Assembly: GCF_004210375.1 (NCBI RefSeq)
Contig: NC_134834.1
Location: 15,175,857 to 15,239,856 of the forward strand
Direction of reading: 5' to 3'
Origin: Tachypleus tridentatus
Lineage: Eukaryota; Arthropoda; Merostomata; Xiphosura; Limulidae
DNA: 64,000 nucleotides
The notes under the pieces are model-generated. The model did no database searches, was not told the origin of the DNA, and worked only from the letters and a program-made list of their open reading frames with translations. Shown here in pieces: positions 53,001 through 60,857 of this stretch (its first letter is position 1; the number at the start of each line of letters is the position of its first letter). The position numbers and the translations under genes are program-made.

Positions 53001-56000
53001 ACAACAATTGTAGTTAGGCCTAATATTTATATAACAACAATTATAGCTAGGCCTAATATGTATATAACAACAATTATAGTTAGGCTTAGTATATATAACA
53101 ACAATTGTAGTTAGGCCTAATATCTACAAGGTGGCCCGTAAGTCCCTACCCATCCATATATTGTGTTTAAACAATGTTACAATACTAATGATGAGTTGAA
53201 GGCTATGTTGAGGAAAATGTCTCACAGAACATGGCGTCGCATAATATTATGCAGAGAGAATGAGGGACAGTACACAGATACACTGGATATAGAAGATATA
53301 TGGATGGGAGTTACGGGCCACCATATATATAACAACAATTATAGCTAGGCCTATTATGTATATAACAACAAATATAGTTTGGCTTAGTATATATATATAT
53401 ATATAACAACAATTGTTGTTAGGCTTAACACTGTTTTATGAAAAGTATTTACATAGGTATAATAGATCCAGTAGCTAACATACATAATGCTCCATTTTCT
53501 TGTTGAAACAAAAAAAAAACACAGCTGCACTACATCAAATAAAATCTGGGTTTCTAATTTAAATTTTCAGTTAAATTTTTTAAGGTACTCTTCCAAATGA
53601 ATTTTCGGAATATTCTTTAAATATTTACAAATCCTCCTGTTTGAAAACCGACAAAGAATTCAACCCTTTCTCGTCAACAATGTTCAATTATATGATGAAA
53701 AAACTCCATGAGCATTTATTTTGTTAGACGAAATAAAGTATTAATCTGATCAATATAAGAACTGTCTTTACTTTCCATCAACTTTTCAAGAATGACTTTA
53801 ATATATGTCTGATAGAATTAAAAACAAATCTGGGAAGGCCAAATAATGAAAATTAATTAATTATTAAACGAACATTTAAATTTAGTTTAGGAATATTATG
53901 TACTCAACATTATTAGATTTTTTTTTCCACATAGTTGTTACGAACTGGCTTCAACCTACTCTGAGCTCAGAAAGTGTAAACTTTTGTAGAAAAATGAGCA
54001 GGCCCGGCATGGCCAGGTGGATTAAGACGTTCGACTCGTAATCTGAGGGTCGCGGGTTCGAATCCCCGTCGCATCAAACATGCTCGCCCTTTCAGCTGTG
54101 GGGGCGTTATAATGTTACGGTCAATCCCACTATTCGTTGGTAAAAGAGTAGCCGAAGAGCCGGCGGTGGGTGGTGATGAATAGCTGCCTTTCCTCTGGTC
54201 TTACACTGCTAAATTATGGACGGCTAGCGCAGATAGGCCTCGAGTAGCTTGCGCGAAATTCAAAACAAGCTAACAAATACATCATATGGTGACGAAACGA
54301 CACGTAAACATCACGTGTGTACATTACATGACGGGAGAACTGTGTAAATTGTACATAGTATCCACAACCGGTGTAATTATACACATATGATTTGAGATAC
54401 GCATGACACAATATAACAACCATGTTTATATGATGTGGGAGTTTGTTTTCTGAAGAAGAAAGGTCCGCCTTTCGCTCGGGTTATGGGGTTTTTATTTTAG
54501 TTCTGCGTGTGTGTGTGTTTTCTTACAACAAAGCCACATCGGGCTATCTGCTGAGTCTACCGAAAGGAATCGAATCCCTGATTTTAGTACTTTATTTCTA
54601 TCAAGATTTCGTGAACCTACATGTTTTTTTAACACCGTGAATGTATATCAAAGTGATATTGTGAGTATATCTTTGTTATATAATACCAAAGCTAATTATA
54701 CCTGACCTTATACGATGTATATTTTCACATTGCATAGCAACTACATATATCAAGCATGATATCATATAATATTCGCAGAAGAACGGGAGGTATCAGAACT
54801 ACATTTTGAAATTGCTTGGCGTTTATTAAGCAGTTTGATTACACCTAATAGTGATCACGTTTGTAATAGTGACACAGAAATATATCATAACGATATATTC
54901 ACATCGGAAATTCATAATTTCGAAAACAGGAATATCTCTTCAACTTAATGCCATTGTAAAAAAAAATAATATGGATCAGTTTGGAGCGCCAGACTATCAA
55001 GAAAGAGAGACCTGCAACAAGTTGTGGCCTAGCCGAAGAAAACAACACAATCAAGAACTGTCCGAAAATGAGGTCAACATTGTATGGGTTCACCAAACTC
55101 AGGTCATTTCTCCCGTTCAGTCGTAGTATGTCTCAAACAATTGGAGAAAAATAAACAAACGGGTAGTCACGCTGCTCCACATGAGAGCATATCAGTCAAT
55201 TCGCCAAACAAGTCACCTATACATTTCTGTGTGACCAGACGGTCCAAAAGACCACTAGGGAAGCGTTATCCTCGTAAACGGGATGGATCATGGAAAATTA
55301 TCAGGAAAAAGTTTGTTTTTTATAACAGTTTTTTTTTACAACACCCTCTGATAGACATGCCTGACCACCACGTTGTGGTCATCTGTTTACCTCACAGTCT
55401 CTTTTACTTGTATTGTTCTTTTTTTCAAGAAACCTCTTCCTTATTCAACTATATTTACGATTCGAAAACTCAATTATTTCGTCTTCTGTTCATACGTAGG
55501 TTTTGGTTAATCACATTTGTGCCAAAAACATACGCTGTTTTGTGTTGCCATATTTCTGTATTATTCTTCGTATTACATAGTTGTGGTAACGTCACTTTGT
55601 TCATAGGAAATCCATTATCTAACAGCTTCACGCAGTAATTTCCAGGATATCCAACATAACTTGGGGTAGGTCAAGAATATTTTATTGGTGTGTATTGTCA
55701 CAGATAACTCGATTTTATTAAAGAATCTGCGCCGTGGTGAATAAACTAGCGAAAACAGTTCGCGGGAACTCTCGCCTTTCATAGAAATATTTATGTCTCA
55801 GTTTTCCTCGTCTAGATCATAACTTTATCGCTTGATCTTATGACCAATTTCCTCACTGATTATGTTCAAAGACAGTAATTTTCTACTTACAATAAACTCT
55901 TATGTTAGTTTGTTTTTGAACTTCGCGCAAAGCTACTCGAGGGCTATCTGTGCTAGCCGTCCCTAATTTAGCAATGTAAGACGAGAGGGAAGGCAGCTAG

Positions 56001-57895
56001 TCATCACCACCCACCGCCAACTCTTGGGCTACTCTTTTACCAACGAATAGTGGGATTTACCGTCACATTATAACGCCTCCACGGCTGAAAGGGCGAGCAT
56101 GTTTGGCGCGACGGGGATGCGAACCCGCGACCCTCAGATTACGAGTCGCACGCCTTAACACGCTTGGCCATGCCAGGCCTGCTTATGTTAGTACCAAACC
56201 AGATTTTTCACAGTGACATCACTTCAAGAAACAAAAGAACATAAGATGATTATATGTGCGACACGCGCTCACCATTGTATCACAGAAAACCAAATCCACT
56301 GACTTGTTAGACCGAAAAAAAAGTTACTTTTAAAGATGTTAAAACTTCTTTCAAATAATCTATACACACACACATTTTTGGAGTATTTCTTACAACTTAC
56401 ACACAGACACGATGTATATTACATTATAAAAAAAACATATAAAACAGCAATATGCAACATGACATCTTGGACATTCAGTTACTAATCTGTATTTAGGATT
56501 AGTGGACCTACATTATAAAAAACAAAAACATATATATGGACATTCACCAAGTGGACCTACATTATAAAAAACATATATATGCCACCAAGGTACATAGGAC
56601 ATTCAGCTACGAATCTTTATTTAGGGTTAGTGGACCTACATTATAAAAAACATATATATACCACCAAGGTACATAGGACATTCAGCTACGAATCTTTATT
56701 TAGGGTTAGTGGACCTACATAATAAAATCTATATAAATACGACATTTTCATAATATTTAAAACACTTAGTATAATTATCTGTCTATTTCTTACTCATTTT
56801 ACCATTTCTTACATTTACGTCATACTGTGATACACTGTATCACAGTGTGCTAATGTAGAGTTTTCAGCTAACAGTTGTTTATGTAAAAAATACACATATT
56901 AATATAAGCTAACAATAACAGTATGTTGTTGACAATAATATAAGTTTAGTTTAATGCAACTTATGGTGTGTCGCCTCATTGGCCAGTTTTTTCTAGGTAG
57001 AGTTAATAGTACAATAAAGTAAAGTTAAGCGTTTTATTTTTTATTAAAGAAAATAATAAACAATTACTACAACACATATATGTGTATCCGTGTATTACGT
57101 CACTTCAGATAACTCACTTTTCACTCAAGAGAGAGGTGAGGAACAAATTATTTATTAAAGAAGAGTTGGGGAGAAACGCTATCGCAAACGGTGAAGTAAA
57201 ACATTAAAGTTTATAAAATATCTTCTGTTTAGAAACTGTAAAATGTGTTATTTTACACACAGTAACTTAAATTACTCCAGCCTGATAAAGCAGCCATTTT
57301 CTACCCAAGTATCGTAAGCTCCATCTAGTTTCTTAAACCAACAAAATTACTAATTTAAACAAAATAAATGATGGCACGTGAAAAGGTTATGACGTTCGAT
57401 CCTAGTTAAGTACTACTGGTGAACAAGTTGTGTTTATACAAACATTATAAACGTTAAAGTTTACAACTAAGTATTACTGTGGAACAAGTTATGTTTATAC
57501 AAACATTATAAACGTTAAAATTTACAACTAAGTATTACTGAGGAATAAGTTATGTTTATACAAACATTATAAACGTTAAAGTTTAGAACTAAGTATTACT
57601 GGGGAACAAATTATGTTTTTATAAACATTATAAACGTTAAAGCTTAGAACTAAGTATGACTGGTGAACAAATTATGTTTTTATAAACATTATAAACGTCA
57701 AAGTTTAGAACTAAGTATGACTGGTGAACAAGTTATATTTTTATAAACATTATAAACGTTACAGTTTAGTAACTAAATGTATACGAGGGAAGAACAAGTC
57801 ACCTTTTCATGTTTACTTACCAAACTGTATATTCCAGCTGCAAAACTACCAGTTCTCAACGAGTGACCACAGCAACATGAAGTAACGATAGCCAT
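31776..57895 (-). CDS. Four-helix small membrane protein, seven exons (LAPTM4/DUF4728-like)
   Basis: Coding exons on the - strand are 57895-57821, 44292-44229, 40983-40937, 38880-38788, 38073-38014, 36585-36508 and 32063-31776 (75, 64, 47, 93, 60, 78 and 288 nt; total 705 = 234 residues plus stop). Every junction is GT-AG, and all phases agree (0, 1, 0, 0, 0, 0). Residues 1-16 form a Cys-rich cytosolic start (SCCCGHSLRTG). Four hydrophobic segments follow at about 17-43, 47-62, 66-91 and 95-122, then SQYQEYLAGRGRQE. A 95-residue polar tail, rich in Ser, Pro and Asp, ends the protein. The CCC-x-LRTG start, the four helices and a Tyr-rich segment after helix 4 resemble lysosomal LAPTM4 and insect DUF4728 proteins. 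That assignment is inference and the function is unknown. An in-frame TAA at 57908-57910 precedes the ATG. Introns are filled with minisatellites and transposon debris. Confidence 0.8.
32380..32537 (-). mobile_element. Type-3 SINE
   Basis: In antisense the head reads CCAGTGGTTAGGGTCCTGG then ACTGTGGATCCAG. The body GCGTTATAAAAATGATGGTC followed by TTGCCCAAG is a diverged form of the type-1 body. Confidence 0.6.
32880..33725 (-). pseudogene. Tc1/mariner transposase fossil
   Basis: The - strand reads, with stops and frame breaks, MKQIHIARTVGTNR, SRRTLTRRLTRQGYF, HRRHCVSWSRKY, SAVHAWAAIHHNKKTTLHIL, NVSGISHLERYFCHML and INNLIHSMPRRLAAIIDER. These are the ordered blocks of Tc1-like transposases, from HTH region to C-terminus. 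The catalytic DDE region is mutated. It lies in the intron before the last exon... of the membrane-protein gene (exons 6 and 7). Confidence 0.8.
33949..34221 (+). mobile_element. Type-1 tRNA SINE
   Basis: Full length; head CTGGCATGGCCTAGCGCG. The B box is altered to GGGTTCGCGCCCG. Confidence 0.9.
34925..35100 (-). mobile_element. Very old type-1 SINE
   Basis: TCGTCGCAAAGCTATACAATAG, then GCAGTTAGTTAGTCAT and GGACTACTTTTGTCTAAC keep the antisense order but are heavily mutated. Confidence 0.5.
35433..36125. repeat. Minisatellite, 29-bp unit, ~23 copies
   Basis: The unit reads TTAGGATTATAAGACAGG, then TTCTCTGTTAG, with many variants (AGAGAGCTTCTCTC forms). It is in the intron before membrane-protein exon 7. 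Confidence 0.9.
36508..36585 (-). CDS. Membrane-protein gene exon 6
   Basis: The acceptor is ttttcattgcag and the donor is TCGG|gtgagt; length is 78 nt, phase 0. It encodes VYCLLCVVSQYQEY then LAGRGRQETVVR, the end of helix 4 and the cytosolic turn. Confidence 0.8.
36908..37024 (-). mobile_element. Type-2 SINE
   Basis: Antisense copy: AAAGCTACACAATGGGCTATC, then CCACTACGGGTATCGAAATTC and GCTGAGCCACTAGG. Confidence 0.75.
37598..37980 (+). mobile_element. Type-2 SINE split by a type-1 SINE
   Basis: The left part 37598-37696 runs from TCTTCTAGTGGTTCAGTAG to CCCACTGTGTAT. The right part resumes at 37958 with ACCGTGTAGCTTTGCG. The insert is the antisense type-1 SINE at 37697-37957, and ACTGTGTA/ACCGTGTA may be its target duplication. 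Confidence 0.65.
37697..37957 (-). mobile_element. Type-1 tRNA SINE nested in a type-2 SINE
   Basis: Antisense copy, tail side first; its head has lost part of the A-box region. It ends about 57 bp from membrane-protein exon 5. Confidence 0.88.
38014..38073 (-). CDS. Membrane-protein gene exon 5
   Basis: The acceptor is atattccttacag and the donor is AAAT|gtgagt; length is 60 nt, phase 0. It encodes KFHLLLVVYVSVDLLICALN, most of helix 4. Confidence 0.75.
38788..38880 (-). CDS. Membrane-protein gene exon 4
   Basis: The acceptor is tggttttcag and the donor is GCT|gtgagt; length is 93 nt, phase 0. It encodes DSRMFLLPWILCTPV then TTLTHMTLSLYLFCDA, helix 3. Confidence 0.75.
38948..39975. repeat. 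Minisatellite, 63-bp unit, 16 copies
   Basis: The unit, 21 codons, reads in + as KQLRTYSVLIYY then YNVYLSNPE, open from 39012 to 40073. Variant units recur in the same order (HSNSKK, LSNSDK, NPEK, NPQK, LNNSEK), showing a higher-order duplication of five to seven units. It is in the intron between membrane-protein exons 3 and 4. Confidence 0.93.
40505..40698 (-). repeat. 40-bp tandem repeat with microexon-like units, 5 copies
   Basis: In the sense of the membrane-protein gene (-), each unit reads TCTTGTTACAG, CCAATCACAGTGCAG, GTGAGTTTATCT. That is a good acceptor, 15 nt (Pro-Ile-Thr-Val-Gln), then a consensus donor. Three units (15-mers at 40688-40674, 40648-40634 and 40608-40594) are intact; two lack the donor. 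It starts about 250 nt after exon 3, in a phase-0 intron. Confidence 0.85.
40937..40983 (-). CDS. Membrane-protein gene exon 3
   Basis: The acceptor is cttgtatgttcag and the donor is TGTG|gtgagt; length is 47 nt. Read in the phase set by exon 2 it gives GLCVPSSVLLLVGLCV, a clean hydrophobic helix. The other frames are less consistent. Confidence 0.72.
41031..43440. repeat. AT-rich satellite-like array, 65-bp unit, ~37 copies
   Basis: The unit reads AATGTAAATAATGTAAACAT, ACAGTAGTTAAATAATAAAA, ATAGTATAAACTTTTAATAC, TAAAC. It is about 2.4 kb long, very uniform, full of stops in all frames, and fills most of the intron between membrane-protein exons 2 and 3. Confidence 0.96.
43492..43590 (-). 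mobile_element. Type-2 SINE
   Basis: Antisense: AAGGCTACACAATGGGGTATC, then GCGGGGAATCGAATACTGG and TAGAGTTGTATCC; starts close to the end of the 65-bp array. Confidence 0.65.
43700..43815 (+). mobile_element. Type-2 SINE
   Basis: CCTCCTAGTGGCACTCTACG, GGGCTTCGATATCCGTGG, then CAGATAGTCCATTGTGTAGC. Confidence 0.75.
43890..44015 (-). mobile_element. Second Penelope-type terminal family, degenerate
   Basis: It shares GACGAGAAACCCACTTGAAGT, the ACGGCTGG/GGGTATTAACAC block and TTTCGAC...GGTCAT...CAGGTTAAC with the other copies of this family. It lies 400 nt from membrane-protein exon 2, inside the following intron. Confidence 0.45.
44229..44292 (-). CDS. Membrane-protein gene exon 2
   Basis: The acceptor is ttttgtttacag and the donor is ACAG|gtgagc. 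It encodes GLYTAAITLAIFHVI then TVIDDT, completing helix 1, and leaves one base for a Gly codon shared with exon 3. Confidence 0.75.
44440..44710 (+). mobile_element. LINE reverse-transcriptase C-terminal fragment
   Basis: The + strand reads KSWERFDCVIVEY then, after breaks, GVAVSLKDFKGELDRHLN, resembling the WNxLP...SVxxFKxRLDRxL end of CR1/Jockey-type reverse transcriptases. It is decayed and short. Confidence 0.4.
45236..48344. repeat. Minisatellite, 36-bp unit, ~86 copies
   Basis: The unit reads TTACTCTGTTACGTATTTC, then AGGATATTCCATGGTCA. It stays open for long stretches in three frames: LLRISGYSMVIT and CYVFQDIPWSLL on +, MTMEYPEIRNRV on -. Two variable positions (ACGTA/ACTTA and CATTAC/CAAAAC) recur in a four-unit pattern. 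Irregular joins occur at about 46343 and 47440-47490. It lies in intron 1 of the membrane-protein gene. The variants change amino acids, which argues against a protein role. Confidence 0.97.
48361..48727 (-). pseudogene. hAT/ZBED-type transposase fragment
   Basis: The - strand reads WNEVNATMQGTG, a break, then MEELDRLENLSDFF, VNISVLQHVSDLCATIGEYF and LENLLWIQNPFVDST. This order (LNELNxxLQG, then SFL..LENL...PF) is seen in hAT-derived ZBED proteins. A SINE abuts its 5' side at 48728. Confidence 0.5.
48728..49000 (+). mobile_element. Type-1 tRNA SINE
   Basis: Full length; head GTCATGACCAGGTGGGTTAAGG, intact B box. Confidence 0.9.
49001..50004. other. Intron 1 spacer
   Basis: No gene or repeat recognised between the SINE and the pseudogene; may hold further hAT debris next to 48727. 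Confidence 0.4.
50005..50990 (-). pseudogene. Broken copy of a widespread invertebrate transposon-like gene
   Basis: Reading the - strand from about 50990 to a TAA at 50005-50007 gives pieces of one protein in several frames: VIRDFKMVAFLMGL, SPLHIKLGLMKQFVTALDK, AGVFVGPQIKKILECTEF, GCRMSLKDHILDAHLDKFK, then DILDFERRYQG and NENMMGDYI. I recognise this as an uncharacterised family found in many copies in arthropod and other animal genomes, probably carried by a mobile element; I cannot name its function. It is broken: there are frame changes near 50470 and 50800-50860, an internal deletion after LNRKEK, and two in-frame stops replacing probable Gln and Trp codons near 50139 and 50067. It sits in intron 1 of the membrane-protein gene, with a heat-shock-element cluster just upstream of its 5' end. 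Confidence 0.7.
51030..51228. promoter_or_regulatory. Tandem heat-shock-element cluster
   Basis: A roughly 40-bp unit repeated about four times contains alternating TTC and GAA triplets at 5-bp spacing, the binding pattern of trimeric heat-shock factor. Runs of five units are at 51062-51084 and 51102-51124; 51142-51164 has one defect; three units are at 51172-51184. Because the repeat length is a multiple of five, all stay in one register. A separate GAAnnTTCnnGAA is at 51216-51228. Confidence 0.7.
51590..51705 (+). mobile_element. Type-2 SINE
   Basis: CCCTCCAGTGGCTCAGAG, GAGTTTCAATACCAGTGG, then GCCTATTGTGTAACTTTAGG and an AAACAAAT tail. Confidence 0.78.
51900..52010 (+). mobile_element. 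Degenerate type-2 SINE
   Basis: GGATTTACAACGCTAAAACC, TTAGATTCCCTTCAATAG, then CAGCAGATAGCCTGATATG. Confidence 0.6.
52906..53435. repeat. 30-bp AT-rich minisatellite split by a transposon
   Basis: The unit reads AGTTAGGCCTAATATGTAT, then ATAACAACAATTGT. About seven units lie before 53127 and about three or four after 53325, with the TIR element between them. Confidence 0.85.
53127..53325. mobile_element. Small mariner/Tc1-type element inside a minisatellite
   Basis: The inverted ends GGTGGCCCGTAAGTCCC (from 53130) and the complement of GGGAGTTACGGGCCACC (to 53322) lie 3 nt inside flanking TA dinucleotides (53125-53126 and 53326-53327). Internally, a + strand reading gives LKAMLRKMSHRTWRRIILC, possibly a transposase C-terminal remnant. 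It splits a 30-bp tandem repeat. Confidence 0.6.
54002..54275 (+). mobile_element. Type-1 tRNA SINE
   Basis: Full length with head GGCCCGGCATGGCCAGGTGG and a perfect B box; one of the best-preserved copies. Confidence 0.92.
54280..55898. other. Intron 1 spacer with unrecognised frames
   Basis: The + frame 55084-55638 begins after a TTCTCCCGTTCAG acceptor-like site and includes a basic stretch (VTRRSKRPLGKRYPRKRDG), then low-complexity hydrophobic sequence. It is unrecognised and probably not coding. Confidence 0.35.
54515..54590 (-). mobile_element. Type-2 SINE variant fragment
   Basis: CTTACAACAAAGCCACATCGG, GCTATCTGCTGAGTCTACCG, then GAATCGAATCCCTGATTTTAG in antisense; related to 23437-23545. 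Confidence 0.65.
55910..56181 (-). mobile_element. Type-1 tRNA SINE with perfect target duplication
   Basis: Antisense full-length copy. CTTATGTTAGT flanks it exactly at 55899-55909 and 56182-56192 (11 bp), showing target-primed insertion that is recent or unmutated. Confidence 0.92.
56497..56728. repeat. Tandem repeat, ~75-bp unit, about 3 copies
   Basis: Each unit has GTGGACCTACATTATAAAAA, CATATATAT and GGACATTCAGCTACGAATC; the first unit is shortened. Confidence 0.8.
57405..57775. repeat. Minisatellite, ~60-bp unit, 6 copies
   Basis: The unit contains AACTAAGTATTACTGG, GAACAAGTTATGTTTAT and ACAAACATTATAAACGTTAA. It ends about 45 bp from the donor of membrane-protein exon 1, inside intron 1. 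Confidence 0.9.
57821..57895 (-). CDS. Membrane-protein gene exon 1 (start)
   Basis: It encodes 25 residues, MAIVTSCCCGHSLRTG then SFAAGIYSL, ending TTTG|gtaagt in phase 0. ATG at 57895-57893 is in context gctATGG, with an in-frame stop just upstream. The Cys-Cys-Cys/Arg-Thr-Gly pattern followed by a helix is typical of LAPTM/DUF4728 N-termini. Confidence 0.75.
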
Positions 57896-58049
57896 AGCGT
57901 GAGTAAATTATCCTTTTAAAAGCTGGGTGAACATTGTCATCTCTCTGTCACTCGCCTCAATGACTTTCGAGTTAACTTCTGTAAACAACTCAGCTGATAA
58001 AAGGTCTTTGTTGCAGTAGACGCTTGAAACTATCTCGTGTCATCACTGG

Positions 58050-58078
58050 TTGATCACGAACGATACTCTCGTGATCAA
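58050..58078. promoter_or_regulatory. 10-bp inverted repeat upstream of the membrane-protein gene
   Basis: TTGATCACGA and its exact complement TCGTGATCAA flank a 9-nt spacer, about 155-185 nt upstream of the start codon at 57895. It could be a dimer-binding site in the promoter or a hairpin in the 5' UTR. No factor is assigned. Confidence 0.35.
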
Positions 58079-58479
58079 ATACTGTTACTTCACCGAAACT
58101 AAATAACGGATGAAAAATTTATAACTGGTAAAGTCTTCCTGCAGGTGGCTCTGCTATCTCAGAACGTGAAACAGTTCATAACATGCGCTGACCTAATAAT
58201 ATTCACCCCCACTTACTCTGACGTATTAATCATAAAATAAATTGCAAAAGAATAATAGATATTACTTATACTAATGATTTGTCATAGAGTAGCGTGTACC
58301 TGGTAAACACAAGGTAGGAACGTACTTGCCAAATACAATATGGCACTTAAACTGATAAGGAAAACAGCTTTATTTATTTTCTCTTTATACGTAGAGAAAC
58401 AAGAATAGCGATCGAAGTGATCAAACTTGAGGTACTTCCGTTTCGTTTTGATCTAAAATCGCGTGAAAGAGTACCTGGC

Positions 58480-58630
58480 GCCCTCTACATTCTTACACTC
58501 AATTACACAACCGCCTTCAAACATGTGATCAGCTTTCTTTGTGAACCTGACGATGGCCAAAGAAAGTCGAAACGTTGTTCGCTCTTCTACATGGTGTTTT
58601 CTCTACCCATACCAGCCGTTTTTACATATA
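58480..58630 (+). mobile_element. Solo Penelope-type terminal region with hammerhead-like core
   Basis: It is closely similar to the arms at 10658-10818 and 11244-11395, from CGCCCTCTACATT to the AGCCGTTTTTACATA segment. The hammerhead-like core spans 58541-58582 (GTGAAC, CTGACGA, stem II GGCC opposite AGTC, GAAA, CGTT, GTTCGC). No reverse-transcriptase sequence is attached. Confidence 0.6.
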
Positions 58631-59040
58631 TACCTGAGCTACAGCTGTCATGAGACAGTTTGAAGAATTCATGTTTTGAATCAGGTATCGTGTTTAATGG
58701 AAATGAGTTTATTGTTCACGTTAATTATGCGTATTGCATAACAAAAACACCTTAATGACTTATGTCACTTGTACACGTAATAATACGTTGTTTATAGTCA
58801 AGTGGCTTCTAATAAGACACTTCTGTATTTACATGACTTAATCGGTTGATTACAATTAAGCCCAAAGGTACACAACATTAACTGTTGGAGAAACAAGATT
58901 ACCCGAAATATACCTGTTGCACATCAATTTCACCTGATACTATATTAATACATCTCTGTTTATCATTTCATGTCTGTTTCTAAACTATTTAGCATTTTAT
59001 TTGAGACAAATCTTTGTTGTGCATTGTTTTATTCATAAAA

Positions 59041-59575
59041 AGTATTCCATTTACAAACAAAAGCTATCCCTGAGTATATTCCATTTACAAACAAGAGCTG
59101 TCCCTGAGTATATTCCATTTACAAACAAGAGCTGTCCCTAAGTATATTCCATTTACAAACAAGAGCTGTCCCTGAGTATATTCCATTTACAAACAAGAGC
59201 TGTCCCTAAGTATATTTCGTTTAAAAACAAGAGCTGTCCCTGGGTATATTCCATTTACAAACAAGAGCTGTCCCTAAGTATATTCCATTTACAAACAAGA
59301 GCTGTCCCTGAGTATATTCCATTTACAAACAAGAGCTGTCCCTAAGTATATTTCGTTTAAAAACAAGAGCTGTCCCTGGGTATATTTCATTTAAAAACAA
59401 GACCTGTCCCTGGGTATATTCCATTTACAAACAAGAGTTATCTCTGAGTATATTCCATTTACAAACAAGAGCTGTTCCTGAGTATATTCCATTTACAAAC
59501 AAGAGCTGTCCCTGGATATACAAACAAGAGCTGTCCCTGGGTATACAAACAAGAGCTGTCCCTGGGTATACAGTA
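59041..59575. repeat. Minisatellite, 34-bp unit, ~16 copies
   Basis: The unit reads GTATATTCCATTTACAAAC, then AAGAGCTGTCCCTGA; the last units are shortened. Confidence 0.92.
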
Positions 59576-59579
59576 TTCC

Positions 59580-60857
59580 AACTTGCAGCGCTTATTTCAA
59601 ACATTACGGAACAACAATCGCTAATTTGAGGTCAACAACAAGTGACCTTATCTCAATGTTGTAATTGTGTTCTCCGCCAAGGCTGATTTTTGTTTTTTAT
59701 CAAAGGCATGATAAAAGTAGTTTTATTAGTCTGAAAAATTCCACAAAAATATTAGTTTAAGTTTTATCCCCTTTTACGAGACCCATTAGAGTTTGAAGTT
59801 AACTATATTCTGTAAATTTCGTTCAAAGTATGTTCGAAGAAGATGAGATGACTCATAAAACAAAATCACCAAACTGTGTAAACGTAATAAAACTAAATAC
59901 CAATTGAGACTAGCACAGGATTTCCTTAATCTTTCATAGGGGTGCTTAATGTTTACTGTCACTCGGCCCGTACCGATATACTACAGTGTGATTAATATAG
60001 GTTATGACTTTACTGTTGTGTACTCTCATCGTGTCCCTAGATGAGGGTTAATAATCGTATGCTTGATCCCTTCTAGCCTCGATCACAGAGGCTTTACAGT
60101 TACCACACCATTCTGTACGTCAGTCTGCATCTGGTGAAGGCCGATTATTTCAACACAATCGGAATTGTAGGTAATTAACACCCAATAAGAATTAAGTAGA
60201 TACTGTTCGTCTAACACACAACTTTAACTCTTAAATTAAAAATGTTTTTCAGTCTTGTTACCTATGTAGCTGTGTCAATTCTGGTACTGAAGATATAAAT
60301 TTGTGAATGTTAACTAACATTAACTGATATCGTTATTACTAAAATCTAGTTTTTGTAATTAGTGAAATGACCACATTGTGGAAAATTTGAAAGTAAATCG
60401 TACCTACTTTACGATAAGAAAAGTGTTTTTAGTAGGTAAACTGAAGTAAACTTTAGATATTTATTGAAACAATTGACATGAAAAGTCGCATCTTATAAAA
60501 GTTCGAATAACCTTTACTAGTTATGTTATCTCTTGTTAAATAAAAATAAATAGTTTAAATAGGAATAAAAAGTTTGGAAGCATAACCTAAAATTAGTCAT
60601 GTGCCAGTCCCTGTAAAACTTCATTTTTGACAATACACGTCTGTACTGCGGTGAAAACAGACAATAGGGGCATCTCTAATCTTTCGATGTAGCAACTATA
60701 TGATAACAAAGTAACTTTGTTTCAGATCAGACGTCAACATTTCCAAAAAAAAAACCCACAACATATTTTTTCTAATTGTTTTTTTTCCTTTTGCATCGTT
60801 CTAATAACATACCTCGAGTAATATTAAGTTAAAAGACGAAAAATGCTCCACTAGTTA
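59580..60857. other. Intergenic, nothing recognised
   Basis: No exon, SINE or tandem repeat was seen. Confidence 0.45.

Noticed and set aside
55084-55638. 184-codon frame as an exon
   Set aside because: A plausible acceptor precedes it and part is basic, but no donor, homology or partner exon was found, and the second half is low-complexity hydrophobic.
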